Translations under genes and position numbers: made by a program
Source of the DNA: Bacillota bacterium
GTDB taxonomy: Bacteria; Bacillota_I; Bacilli_A; Acholeplasmatales; Acholeplasmataceae
Assembly: GCA_027620815.1 (NCBI GenBank)
Contig: JAQCDH010000001.1
Coordinates: forward strand, 1-57,776
Reading direction: 5' to 3'
DNA length: 57,776 bases
The notes under the pieces: generated by a model
Database searches by the model: none
Told to the model about the DNA's origin: nothing
Seen by the model: only the letters and a program-made list of their open reading frames with translations
Part shown: in pieces, positions 1 through 7,943 of the stretch
Numbering within the stretch: position 1 is the first letter of the stretch
How the letters are laid out: the number at the start of each line of letters is the position of its first letter

Positions 1-1350
1 ATGATTTAGTTTTTTAATGATTGTATCGACCGCGAGCTTCAGTGTTTTATCTTGTTTGAGTTCATTTTCAATTTTCTCACAAGCTGTTAATACCGTTGAA
101 TGATCCCTGTCTCCAAATAACGAACCAATGCTTTTATAAGGAATATTGTGGTGTGTTTTAATTAAATACATTGCGATGTGTCTTGGAATGACGTATTTAG
201 AATGTCTTTTTTTACCAATAAGGTCATCAATTGAAATCCCGTAAAAATCACTGACAACACTTTGAATACGGTCGTAGTTGTTTTCGTTAAGTTGATTACT
301 TTTCCGTCTGGTTTTTAATAGAGGCTCTAAAGCTTCTTGAGCGTGCTCGATGGAAAGATCAATATTATTTGTAAGTGCATAAAATAAGACACGCTTTAAA
401 GCACCTTCAAGCTCTCTTATGTTTGTTACAAAAGAAGACGCAATAAAGTTCAAAACATCATAACTCATCGCCTCTGCTTGCGATGTTTCAGAAGATAATT
501 TTCTTTTTAAGATTTCAATTCTGTGCTCTAAATCTGGAACTTGGATATCAACACTTAAGCCCACCTCAAAACGTGATGTTAGTCGTGACATCATGTTTTT
601 TAATTCTGAGGCGGGTTTATCACTTGTAATGACAATTTGTTTATTTTGTTGATACAAAATATCAAAAAGCTTAAAAAACTCCATTTGAGTTTTTGTTGCA
701 CCACCCATAATTTGGATGTCATCAACAAGTAAAACATCCATATCACGATATTTAAGATGGAAATCATCCATTTTTTGTCTTTTTAGTAAGTTTGCAAAAT
801 CTTCAATAAAACTATCTGCTTTGACATATAAAACTTTTGCGTATGGATCGTTATCTAAAATATAATTTCCTATTGCCTGGGTTAAATGTGTTTTTCCTAA
901 TCCCACATCACCAAATATATAAAGAGGATTGGCAACAACGCCTGGTTGATCAGCAACCTTCATCGCCATTCTAAAAGCAAACATGTTACTTTTACCAACA
1001 ACAAAATTATCGAAGCGAAAAGAACCGTTTAAATTTCCTAAACGGTATCTACTTTCTAAATCTAAATCCGGAGAAACAATATCATACTCGGGTTCTATTT
1101 CGTTTTCCAGCAAAAACTTAAAACGAAGCGTTTCACCACTATGAATTTGAGCGAGATCTTGAATTTTAGATAAATACAATCGCTGTATCCGGTTTTTAAT
1201 GAATTCGTTGGGTACAAGAATATAAATAACGTTATTTAAAACTTGATGAATTGTCTGAAGAGGCTCAAAAACCTCACCGAAAGTATCTTCATCATAAGTT
1301 TGTTCAAGTTCAGATAAAATTGTTTGCCATAATATGTCGTAGTTGTCCAA
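1..1350 (-). CDS. dnaA: Chromosomal replication initiator DnaA (3' end beyond window)
   Basis: DnaA binds DnaA boxes at oriC, forms an ATP-dependent oligomer and opens the duplex. The reading frame gives 450 residues without reaching a stop, so only the last few residues are missing. Visible are the AAA+ Walker A (GDVGLGKT), Walker B (LLVDDIQ), and the C-terminal DNA-binding signature GDRDHSTV near the cut end. The start is TTG at 1350-1348, chosen because a good ribosome site (AGGAGAG) lies just upstream and no in-frame ATG is close. The gene is divergent from rpmH, with oriC between them, as in Bacillus. Confidence 0.97.
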   Translation of the reverse strand, partial: MDNYDILWQTILSELEQTYDEDTFGEVFEPLQTIHQVLNNVIYILVPNEFIKNRIQRLYLSKIQDLAQIHSGETLRFKFLLENEIEPEYDIVSPDLDLESRYRLGNLNGSFRFDNFVVGKSNMFAFRMAMKVADQPGVVANPLYIFGDVGLGKTHLTQAIGNYILDNDPYAKVLYVKADSFIEDFANLLKRQKMDDFHLKYRDMDVLLVDDIQIMGGATKTQMEFFKLFDILYQQNKQIVITSDKPASELKNMMSRLTSRFEVGLSVDIQVPDLEHRIEILKRKLSSETSQAEAMSYDVLNFIASSFVTNIRELEGALKRVLFYALTNNIDLSIEHAQEALEPLLKTRRKSNQLNENNYDRIQSVVSDFYGISIDDLIGKKRHSKYVIPRHIAMYLIKTHHNIPYKSIGSLFGDRDHSTVLTACEKIENELKQDKTLKLAVDTIIKKLNH

Positions 1351-1377
1351 AACAGTCTCTCCTAAAAATAATAATGA

Positions 1378-1600
1378 AATATTAGCATAAAAAAAACAGA
1401 AACAAATAAAAAAATAACAACAAAAATTGTGGATAACTTTTTATAAACACGTAAACAAAAAGTAAAAATTGTGGATAAAAAAAGACACTTTAAGGCTTAA
1501 TAAAGACATTTTAAGAGTTATCCAATTGTCCACAATGTCTATAACTATAATAAATAGTTGTCCACATTAGAGCCTAGCATCTAACTTTATAATGGATTCT
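1378..1600. other. oriC: Replication origin (oriC) between dnaA and rpmH
   Basis: This non-coding, very AT-rich gap holds five matches to the DnaA box. TGTGGATAA (the reverse orientation of TTATCCACA) occurs at 1428-1436 and 1470-1478. Forward-oriented boxes are TTATCCAAT at 1518-1526 and TTGTCCACA at 1526-1534 and 1558-1566. The reversed pair is spaced 42 bp and the last two forward boxes 32 bp, both close to whole helical turns. The A-rich tract 1380-1425 could serve as an unwinding element; that part is inference. The context of divergent dnaA and rpmH-rnpA is the classic origin arrangement. Confidence 0.9.
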
Positions 1601-1602
1601 TG

Positions 1603-1631
1603 TTGACAAAGATAAAACCTTTATATATAAT
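1603..1631 (+). promoter_or_regulatory. rpmH promoter
   Basis: A perfect -35 TTGACA (1603-1608) and perfect -10 TATAAT (1626-1631) are separated by 17 bp, about 40 bp upstream of rpmH. A second TATAAT lies at 1588-1593. This is the strongest sigma-A-type promoter seen in the window and sits at the edge of oriC. Confidence 0.9.
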
Positions 1632-1668
1632 AACAAAGCATGGTTTCCTATGAAGGGTGGTAAGATAA

Positions 1669-1803
1669 ATGAAAAGAACATATCAACCAAATAAACGCAA
1701 ACGTCAAAAGACACACGGCTTTAGAGCAAGAATGGCAACTGTTGGTGGACGCCGCGTACTTGCAAGACGTCGCGCAAAAGGTAGAGCGCAGCTCACCGTT
1801 TAA
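1669..1803 (+). CDS. rpmH: 50S ribosomal protein L34
   Basis: This 44-residue, highly basic protein is L34 of the large ribosomal subunit. It begins MKRTYQPNKRKR and contains the family motif GFRARM followed by the VGGRRVLARRR segment, with the usual full length. It follows a consensus promoter and a GGGTGG ribosome site, and is the first gene of the rpmH-rnpA-yidC-jag block. Confidence 0.97.
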   Translation: MKRTYQPNKRKRQKTHGFRARMATVGGRRVLARRRAKGRAQLTV

Positions 1804-1822
1804 TTGTAATTTATAAATAACT

Positions 1823-1863
1823 AGGACTACTCGACTAAATTTCAAAGAGACGTCCTTTTTTTA
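1823..1863 (+). terminator. Terminator-like hairpin after rpmH
   Basis: AGGAC (1823-1827) pairs with GTCCT (1852-1856), with an inner CTC/GAG pairing and a run of about seven T directly after. It ends only ten bases before the rnpA start, so it may act as a partial terminator that keeps RnpA low relative to L34. The stem is interrupted, so strength is uncertain. Confidence 0.5.
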
Positions 1864-1872
1864 AAAAAAAAT

Positions 1873-2238
1873 ATGAAAAAAAGATACCGACTAAAAACAA
1901 AGAAAGAAATTGATTTTGTTTTTGCAAATAAAAAAAGTGTTAAAAACCAATTTTTTGGTATCCACTTCATTAAAAACTTGGATCAACCACACTTTAGGTT
2001 TGCACTATCTATTGGAAGAAAGTACGGCAATGCTGTTGCTAGAAACCTTAGAAAAAGACAAACTCGAATGATTGTTTCTTCGATACAACAAATTTCAAAC
2101 CATGTCCAATTTGTTGTTGTTATTTACCCAAAATCAAATCAGTTAAGTTTTGAAGAAGTCAAAAAAAATGTGTTGCAACTTATCGATCAAGCAACACTCA
2201 CGGAGAAAAATAATGAAAAAAATAGTATTGTTATTTAG
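1873..2238 (+). CDS. rnpA: Ribonuclease P protein component
   Basis: RnpA is the protein cofactor that helps RNase P RNA bind pre-tRNA. The 121-residue basic protein has the early KKRYRLKTKKEIDFVF segment and the RNA-binding helix motif (GNAVARNLRKRQTR), matching the family's length and order. The ATG at 1873 is the only plausible start: upstream in frame a TAG occurs at 1822 with no start codon in between. It has no Shine-Dalgarno sequence, only poly-A, and lies right behind the rpmH hairpin. Its last 26 bases overlap yidC. Confidence 0.95.
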   Translation: MKKRYRLKTKKEIDFVFANKKSVKNQFFGIHFIKNLDQPHFRFALSIGRKYGNAVARNLRKRQTRMIVSSIQQISNHVQFVVVIYPKSNQLSFEEVKKNVLQLIDQATLTEKNNEKNSIVI

Positions 2239-3607
2239 TGTTATTTTTGCACTTGTCATCTTATCGAGTTGTACCCAAGAAGATGGGACGATTAAAACAG
2301 TTGTAAACCCACCTTTAAATATGGTTTACACAGAGGCTGAATTCGCAAATGGATATGTCTTTAAAGGTGAAGAGGGTGTCTCGTTTTTAAACATCAAACA
2401 ATCAGGTGAAGTTGAAATCGTCCCATTAGAAAACCAAGGAATCAATGAACCTGTTGGAGATAATGGTGTTTTAACATACCGCGTATCCTATAATGACGTG
2501 CTTTATGATTTTGATATTTATGTTATTCCTAACAACGTCAATTCTAACGATACAAGCATTGTTTTGATCAATTTTGTTTTTACTGATGCAAACGTCAGAA
2601 CAAACATTGGTGGTATAGAAAACCTAGAAGGGTTAGACGTCTATGTTGTTCGTGCTAACGGAACAGTTGAGATTTTAAATGCCGAAGAACACACAGAGAA
2701 ATTTTCAAACAATGGGTTTATTCCTCTTCAAGAAGATGGATTTTTTGCAAACGATAGTTTTGATGTTACGTTTACCTATGAAGGAAGTTCAGCAAGTTTC
2801 GAAGTCTATGTTACAGGCGGAGAAGCGCCTATTCACTCTGATGATGCTGGGTTCTTTGATTGGATTTTAGTAATTCCGGTTGCATTCCTAACTCAACTAT
2901 TTGGAGGTTTATTTGGGAACTCATTTGCACTTGGAATTTTATTTACAACCCTAATCGTAAGAACACTTGCATGGCCTATTTACGCTAAAAGTAATGATTT
3001 GAGTTTAAAAATGAATCTTGCACAACCTGAAATGCAACGCGTCCAAGGTAAGTATGCAACAAGAAAAGATCCCCAATCACAACAACAAATGCAAATGGAA
3101 ATGATGGGTGTATATAAAAAATACGGCATTAATGCGTTTGGTTGTTTATTACCATTTCTACAAATGCCAATCTTTATTGCAATGTATAGTGTCGTTAGGA
3201 GAATTACAATTCCAGGCGGCATGTATTCAGAACAAGTTTCAAACACCATGTTCTTTGGAATTGATTTAGCAAATACAAACGATGGGATTACAGCAATTGT
3301 ATTAGCAGCGATTGTAGGTGCAACCATGTTTGGACTTCAAAAACTTGCGATGTCTAAACCAAGTTATGCCAAAACAGTTGTCAATCCTAACCCACAAGCA
3401 CAACAATCTCAACAAACCATGAAATACGTGAGTTACTTTATGGTTATTATGATGATGTTTATTTCATACCAAAGTAACGCGCTTGCTATTTATTGGATTT
3501 TTGGTAACTTATATTCACTTACACAAACAATTATAAACAGAAGACTAAGCGAAAAGAAACATGCAAAACTAAAAGAAAAAGAACTTTTAGGAGGTCTTGT
3601 TAAATGA
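2213..3607 (+). CDS. yidC: Membrane protein insertase YidC/OxaI, lipoprotein form with large ectodomain
   Basis: YidC inserts and folds membrane proteins, alone or with Sec. A signal peptide ends in lipobox LSSC (Cys20). Residues about 21-215 form an extracellular region, then the five-helix core follows, with the conserved groove arginine in LIVRTLAWPI and the GCLLPFLQMP segment. A typical Gram-positive YidC is about 260-280 residues; this one has 464 because of the extra ectodomain, which seems to hold two similar beta-rich units each ending in a short YDFDIYV or SFEVYV strand. The start at 2213 is chosen for the GGAGAA site and the signal peptide; a longer frame from 2150 would bury the signal. 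Confidence 0.93.
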   Translation: MKKIVLLFSVIFALVILSSCTQEDGTIKTVVNPPLNMVYTEAEFANGYVFKGEEGVSFLNIKQSGEVEIVPLENQGINEPVGDNGVLTYRVSYNDVLYDFDIYVIPNNVNSNDTSIVLINFVFTDANVRTNIGGIENLEGLDVYVVRANGTVEILNAEEHTEKFSNNGFIPLQEDGFFANDSFDVTFTYEGSSASFEVYVTGGEAPIHSDDAGFFDWILVIPVAFLTQLFGGLFGNSFALGILFTTLIVRTLAWPIYAKSNDLSLKMNLAQPEMQRVQGKYATRKDPQSQQQMQMEMMGVYKKYGINAFGCLLPFLQMPIFIAMYSVVRRITIPGGMYSEQVSNTMFFGIDLANTNDGITAIVLAAIVGATMFGLQKLAMSKPSYAKTVVNPNPQAQQSQQTMKYVSYFMVIMMMFISYQSNALAIYWIFGNLYSLTQTIINRRLSEKKHAKLKEKELLGGLVK

Positions 3608-4224
3608 TATTAAAACGTATTGAATTAGAAGCTAAAAATGAAACTGAAGCTCGCGAACGCGCTGCAGAAGAATTAAGAATTCAACCAGAAAAACTAAAAA
3701 TCACACTTACTCGCGAGAAAAAAGGTTTTTTTGCTGGCGGAAATAACTTATATGAAGCCATACCGGACGTCAATTTAACACTTGAAGGAAAAACCTATTT
3801 AGAAAGCATATTACAAACGATGGATGTTGAATTTAAAATGGAACTTAGAACAAAAGACGATGGTAAAGAAATCCACTATAATGTCCAATCTACAGATAAC
3901 GCAGTACTTATTGGAAGAGAAGGAAGAACGTTAATTGCGCTTCAATATTTACTTAGAAGTTATTTGCAGACGTTTGTTCAAAGTCAAGCTGTGATTACGC
4001 TTGATATTGCTAACTATTTTGAAAACCATAAACGCCAACTAGAAATCCTTGCAACGAAAACTGCGAAAGACGTTGCTAGGTCTAAAATCGAAGTTAAACT
4101 TGATCCAATGAACGCCTATGATAGACGCATCATTCACACAAAATTAAGTGAATGGCGCGATGTAGAAACTGAATCTCAAGGTGAAGGCGAAGAACGCGCA
4201 CTTGTCATTCGTCCAAAAAAGTAG
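3604..4224 (+). CDS. jag: RNA-binding protein Jag/KhpB
   Basis: The 206-residue protein has the Jag layout: an N-terminal Jag_N domain (about residues 1-55), a KH domain with the GxxG loop IGREGRT near residue 103, and an R3H domain with RRIIHTKL near residue 174. Jag/KhpB binds RNA and, in Gram-positive relatives, affects cell elongation and division. Its ATG overlaps the yidC stop (ATGA), so the two are translationally coupled, and the yidC-jag pairing is conserved. The gene ends inside a rho-independent terminator. Confidence 0.93.
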   Translation: MILKRIELEAKNETEARERAAEELRIQPEKLKITLTREKKGFFAGGNNLYEAIPDVNLTLEGKTYLESILQTMDVEFKMELRTKDDGKEIHYNVQSTDNAVLIGREGRTLIALQYLLRSYLQTFVQSQAVITLDIANYFENHKRQLEILATKTAKDVARSKIEVKLDPMNAYDRRIIHTKLSEWRDVETESQGEGEERALVIRPKK

Positions 4225-4241
4225 CCCAGCTACTTTTTTTT
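4216..4241 (+). terminator. Terminator of the rpmH-jag operon
   Basis: An A-run and GTAGC, a three-base loop (CCA), then GCTAC and a run of T. The left arm includes the jag stop codon. Confidence 0.85.
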
Positions 4242-4251
4242 ATATCCAATA

Positions 4252-4260
4252 TGTTATAAT
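4252..4260 (+). promoter_or_regulatory. Extended -10 promoter of the YiiX-like gene
   Basis: TGTTATAAT gives a TGn extension plus a perfect -10 hexamer (4255-4260), 31 bp upstream of the ATG at 4292. No good -35 is present because the region is the T-run of the preceding terminator. Confidence 0.65.
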
Positions 4261-4291
4261 CAAATCAAGTAAAAAAAGGAAAAAACACGCA

Positions 4292-5215
4292 ATGACATTG
4301 ATTTTCTTAAAAATAAAAAAACCAGTTTTAAGATACATCAAAACAAGCGCGCTTATTGTCATAACGGGCCTTATTTATAGTTTGGGAGGAGTCATAAGAC
4401 TTGATATTGAAGCCACCCAAAATATTCATACATTTACATCTAGAGCAGAAACAACACCAGAGCACACACAAACAATTAACGGATATACATTCAATTATTT
4501 TCCTGTTTCACGTGAAACATTTGAATTAGACGATCAAAGAAATGTATTTTTTGATGAAAATAAGACAAAACTTGGTCAAACGGGTGACATCATTGTTACA
4601 CAACAATCTCCGTTTCCAAATATTCCAGGAATCCACCAGTGGATCACGTATTATTTTGGGGGTCACGCGTCTTTAGTGAACGAGGACAACAAATTATACG
4701 AGGCAACCGGAATCGGAAGTGCAAACATTTTTGAAGTCATGTTGTTTCCGGGAAACAAAGAACATGATTTTGATATTTCCGTCACACAAAGCAACAACTA
4801 CTGGTTAAACACAAATAGAAGAACAGAGTCAAACCCGGCATTTCCTTATTACGGCTCATTTAACAGAAACGAGTTTTTAAGTTTGCGTGTTAAAAATATT
4901 ACAAACACCCAAAGAGCAGGTGCTGTTGAATATGCGAGAACGTTATATGAAGAAAAAGCACTATATAACTATACTTTTTTTCTAGATGTTGAATATAAAT
5001 ATTATTGCACAGATATGATTTCAAGAGCGTATCAAGATGTCATGGTTCCAACACACCGACAAAGAGGTTACGCACAAGCTCTTAATGATCGATTCATTAC
5101 ATCAGTCAACGACTTAATTAATGCAGAAGAAACCTATATTACAAGTTACATTAAAATAGAAAATAATGTTGTATCTATTTATTATTTAGAGGATATTGAA
5201 GGAGGATCACAATGA
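4292..5215 (+). CDS. YiiX-like permuted NlpC/P60 cysteine hydrolase, membrane anchored
   Basis: The 307-residue product has one N-terminal membrane segment (about residues 17-36) and then an extracytoplasmic domain resembling the circularly permuted papain-like YiiX/YebB family. Supporting residues are a GDIIVT strand at 98-103, His125 in the GGHASLV segment, Glu137 in LYEATG, and Cys239 in YYCTDMI, in the H-E-C order of permuted members. Such enzymes cleave amide or thioester bonds; the substrate here is unknown. The ATG at 4292 is preferred over an earlier frame opening at 4181 that would overlap jag, because promoter and AAGGA site lie between. It overlaps rmuC by ATGA. Confidence 0.72.
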   Translation: MTLIFLKIKKPVLRYIKTSALIVITGLIYSLGGVIRLDIEATQNIHTFTSRAETTPEHTQTINGYTFNYFPVSRETFELDDQRNVFFDENKTKLGQTGDIIVTQQSPFPNIPGIHQWITYYFGGHASLVNEDNKLYEATGIGSANIFEVMLFPGNKEHDFDISVTQSNNYWLNTNRRTESNPAFPYYGSFNRNEFLSLRVKNITNTQRAGAVEYARTLYEEKALYNYTFFLDVEYKYYCTDMISRAYQDVMVPTHRQRGYAQALNDRFITSVNDLINAEETYITSYIKIENNVVSIYYLEDIEGGSQ

Positions 5216-6351
5216 TTGAAATTGTAACACTTGTTTTACTTGTGAGTCTCATGATCTTTTTGGTTGTATTTTTAGTAATACAAAACCAAAAAAAAGCGAT
5301 TCCTCAAGATCAAAGCGATTTAAAAGTCTACATGCAAAAAGAGTATGAAGGTTTAAAAACTCAACTAAGAGAGCTGATTTATGAATCAAACGAAAAAAAC
5401 ACAAAAGATTTATATAAGTTTAAAGATTTAATTACAGTACACATCGAAAACAAATTAAAAGAAATGAACACGCTCGTTGAAAAAAGACTTCAGGGTGGAT
5501 TTGAAAGAACCAATGAAACGTTTGTTAATGTTGTTGAAAGATTATCTAAAATAGACGAGGCTCAAAAAAACATTGAGCAATTATCAAAAGAAGTCGTGAG
5601 TTTAAATAGCGTTTTAGCTGATAAAAAAACAAGAGGGATTTATGGAGAAGTTCAACTTTATCAACTTTTATCCGCTGTTTTTGGCCAAGACGAAAATCTT
5701 TATAAAACGCAGGTGAAACTGTCTAACCAAACCATCGCAGACGCGGTTTTGTACGCACCAGAACCACTTGGTATGGTTGTGATAGATTCAAAGTTTCCAC
5801 TAGATAACTATAAAAGAATGACCAATAGCGAATATCATCAAACAGAAAGAGATACTGCAAAAAAATTGTTTCAATCGGATGTTAAAAAACATATCGATGA
5901 TATTGCAAACAAATATATTATTGAGGGTGAAACGTCACACCAAGCAATACTATTCTTACCTGCAGAAGCTATTTTTGCTGAAATCACCGCACATCATGAA
6001 ACTTTAGTAGAGTACAGCAATAATAGGCGCGTTTGGTTAACTTCGCCTACAACACTATTTTCAACGCTCACAATGATACAAGTCTTTGTTCAAAACTTAA
6101 AAAGAGATGAACAAACAAAAGTCATTATTGATGAACTTAATAAACTTAACATCGAGTTTATGAGATATAGCGAACGTTGGGAAAAGTTGAATCGTTCGAT
6201 TGACACGATTAAAAAAGATGCTGAAAAAATGTCAACCACCACTGAAAAAATTAAAAAGAAATTTGATTATATTAAAGATGCTAAATTCGAAGAAGCGCGA
6301 TTCATAGATAACATGACTAAAGATGAGGATAACGATGGAGACGACAGTTAA
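5212..6351 (+). CDS. rmuC: RmuC family protein
   Basis: RmuC-family proteins limit DNA inversions at short repeats and are predicted to carry a nuclease-like core. The 379-residue protein has an N-terminal membrane helix (about 4-24), a long coiled coil (about 50-140) and the conserved core with the VVIDSKFPLDNY motif followed by a LFLPAEAIFAE segment. Length and order fit the family. It is coupled to the preceding gene by a four-base overlap with a strong GGAGG site, and its end overlaps asnS by 17 bp. Confidence 0.92.
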   Translation: MIEIVTLVLLVSLMIFLVVFLVIQNQKKAIPQDQSDLKVYMQKEYEGLKTQLRELIYESNEKNTKDLYKFKDLITVHIENKLKEMNTLVEKRLQGGFERTNETFVNVVERLSKIDEAQKNIEQLSKEVVSLNSVLADKKTRGIYGEVQLYQLLSAVFGQDENLYKTQVKLSNQTIADAVLYAPEPLGMVVIDSKFPLDNYKRMTNSEYHQTERDTAKKLFQSDVKKHIDDIANKYIIEGETSHQAILFLPAEAIFAEITAHHETLVEYSNNRRVWLTSPTTLFSTLTMIQVFVQNLKRDEQTKVIIDELNKLNIEFMRYSERWEKLNRSIDTIKKDAEKMSTTTEKIKKKFDYIKDAKFEEARFIDNMTKDEDNDGDDS

Positions 6352-7717
6352 GTATTTATTTGAAAATCACCAGCAATTAGATCAACAAGAAGTTACCATC
6401 TATGGATGGGTAAGAAACAACCGAAGCCAAAAAAACTTCGGGTTTATCAATTTTCACGATGGAACGACATTCCCAACACTACAAGTTGTTTACGAAGAAA
6501 CACTACACAACTTCAAAGAAACTCAAAAAATACGTGTAGGTAGTTCCGTTGAAATTCATGGAAAGCTCGTGTTGACGCCTGATATGAAACAGCCTTTTGA
6601 AATTAAAGCAACACAAATCGCGCTTCTTGGGGATTCCCCGGAAGATTATCCAATTCAACCCAAAAGACATACAAGAGAGTTTTTAAGAGAAGTTGCGCAT
6701 CTTCGCATGCGTACCAATCTTTTTCAAGCGGTCTTTCGAGTGAGAAGCGAAGCCGCAATGGCCGTTCATCAATTTTTTAATAAGCGAGGATTTGTTTATA
6801 CCCATACACCACTCATTACAGGAAATGACGGTGAAGGTGCTGGATCGATGTTTCAAGTGACCACGCTAGACTTAAAACAAACGGGAAAAGAAAAAGAAAT
6901 TGATTATTCCAAAGATTTTTTTGGAAAACCAACCTATCTTGCAGTGACTGGCCAATTAGAAGCTGAAGCATACGCGATGGCGTTTAAAAACGTGTATACA
7001 TTCGGACCTACTTTTCGAGCCGAAAAATCAAACACCCAAAGACATGCATCTGAGTTTTGGATGATTGAACCAGAAATGGCTTTTTGTGATCTTGAAGGAG
7101 ACATGAATGTTGCCGAAGATATGGTTAAATACGTCATTGAATATATATTAAAAACTTGTCACTTTGAAATTGATTTCTTTAATGAGTTCGTTGATAAAAA
7201 CCTTAAAGAAAGACTAACACTTGTATTAAATAGTAGTTTTGAACGAATTACTCACGAAGAAGCAATCAATCAACTACTAGCCTCTAATCATCCTTTTGAA
7301 AATAAACCAACACACGGTCAAGACTTAAACACAGAGCACGAAAAATATTTAACTGACGTCCTATATAAAACACCTGTATTTATTACGCATTGGCCTAAAG
7401 ATATTAAAGCGTTTTATATGAGAATCAATGATGACCAAAAGACGGTTGCAGCAATGGACTTACTCGTTCCAGGAAGTGGAGAACTTATCGGTGGATCTCA
7501 AAGAGAAGAACGATTAGACCTCCTTATAAAAAGAATGAAAGAAATGCATGTTCCTATAGAAGAATTTAATTGGTATCTTGATTTAAGACGTTATGGCGGT
7601 ACCGTTCATAGTGGATTTGGGATGGGGTTTGAAAGACTCATTATGTATTTAACAGGTGTAGAAAATATTAGAGATGTGATTCCATTTCCAAGAACACCAA
7701 ACAATTGTGAATTTTGA
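6335..7717 (+). CDS. asnS: Asparaginyl-tRNA synthetase
   Basis: AsnRS charges tRNA-Asn with asparagine. The 460-residue class IIb enzyme starts with an OB-fold anticodon-binding domain (about residues 10-105), followed by the catalytic core with motif 2 (FGPTFRAEKSNTQRH) and motif 3 (GFGMGFERLIMYLTG). AsnRS-type active-site features such as the EPEMAF segment distinguish it from AspRS. The start at 6335 (METT) is chosen over 6323 because AGGATAACG lies at ribosome-site distance. It ends with TGA, showing TGA is used as stop. No T-box precedes it; it is expressed from the rmuC operon. Confidence 0.95.
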   Translation: METTVKYLFENHQQLDQQEVTIYGWVRNNRSQKNFGFINFHDGTTFPTLQVVYEETLHNFKETQKIRVGSSVEIHGKLVLTPDMKQPFEIKATQIALLGDSPEDYPIQPKRHTREFLREVAHLRMRTNLFQAVFRVRSEAAMAVHQFFNKRGFVYTHTPLITGNDGEGAGSMFQVTTLDLKQTGKEKEIDYSKDFFGKPTYLAVTGQLEAEAYAMAFKNVYTFGPTFRAEKSNTQRHASEFWMIEPEMAFCDLEGDMNVAEDMVKYVIEYILKTCHFEIDFFNEFVDKNLKERLTLVLNSSFERITHEEAINQLLASNHPFENKPTHGQDLNTEHEKYLTDVLYKTPVFITHWPKDIKAFYMRINDDQKTVAAMDLLVPGSGELIGGSQREERLDLLIKRMKEMHVPIEEFNWYLDLRRYGGTVHSGFGMGFERLIMYLTGVENIRDVIPFPRTPNNCEF

Positions 7718-7749
7718 CATAAAATTTACGCAAAAAAACATTGCATTAC

Positions 7750-7777
7750 TTGAAAAAAACTTGTTTTGATATATAAT
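7750..7777 (+). promoter_or_regulatory. Promoter of the ABC transporter leader
   Basis: TTGAAA (7750-7755), a 16-bp spacer and TATAAT (7772-7777) predict a start near 7784, well upstream of the transporter gene, leaving a leader of about 160 nt. Confidence 0.75.
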
Positions 7778-7798
7778 AATAATGCGAGGAAATTAAGA

Positions 7799-7879
7799 TT
7801 GAAAAAAGACCACTATTTATTCAAAAATTTGAACACAAATATTACTTGGAGATTTTTTAACAATACAACAAAACACTAA
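7799..7879 (+). CDS. Possible 26-residue leader peptide
   Basis: A TTG start preceded by GAGGAAA (7785-7791) opens a 26-codon frame ending in TAA seven bases before the 7886 hairpin. The peptide is basic with several Asn and Thr residues and no run of one amino acid. I do not recognise it. Its position between promoter and terminator-like hairpin fits a leader peptide, but a short frame in AT-rich DNA can also occur by chance. Confidence 0.35.
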   Translation: MKKDHYLFKNLNTNITWRFFNNTTKH

Positions 7880-7885
7880 TTTTTT

Positions 7886-7920
7886 AAAGCGCTTAATAGA
7901 AACGATTAAGCGCTTTTTAT
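7886..7920 (+). terminator. Perfect 12-bp hairpin with T-run (attenuator or terminator) containing twin AAGCGCTT palindromes
   Basis: AAAGCGCTTAAT (7886-7897), a 7-nt loop and the exact complement ATTAAGCGCTTT (7905-7916) followed by T residues form an intrinsic terminator located 24 bp before the ABC ATPase gene. Each arm also contains the self-complementary octamer AAGCGCTT, which resembles the centre of LacI/CcpA-family operators (cre-like). It could therefore end or attenuate the leader transcript, bind a repressor, or both. The structure is seen; the role is inferred. Confidence 0.75.
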
Positions 7921-7943
7921 TTTAAGAAAAACGGAGAATAGTA

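Noticed and set aside
2150..2212. Longer yidC start at 2150
   Set aside because: It would add 21 basic and polar residues before the signal peptide and extend the overlap with rnpA; the site at 2213 has a proper GGAGAA.
4181..4291. Longer start at 4181 for the YiiX-like gene
   Set aside because: It would run through the jag end, its terminator and the new promoter; the ATG at 4292 has an AAGGA site and gives a normal N-terminal helix.
7655..7717. TGA read as tryptophan (mycoplasma code)
   Set aside because: asnS, yidC, recurrent ATGA overlaps and many others end sensibly at TGA, and tryptophan positions use TGG.
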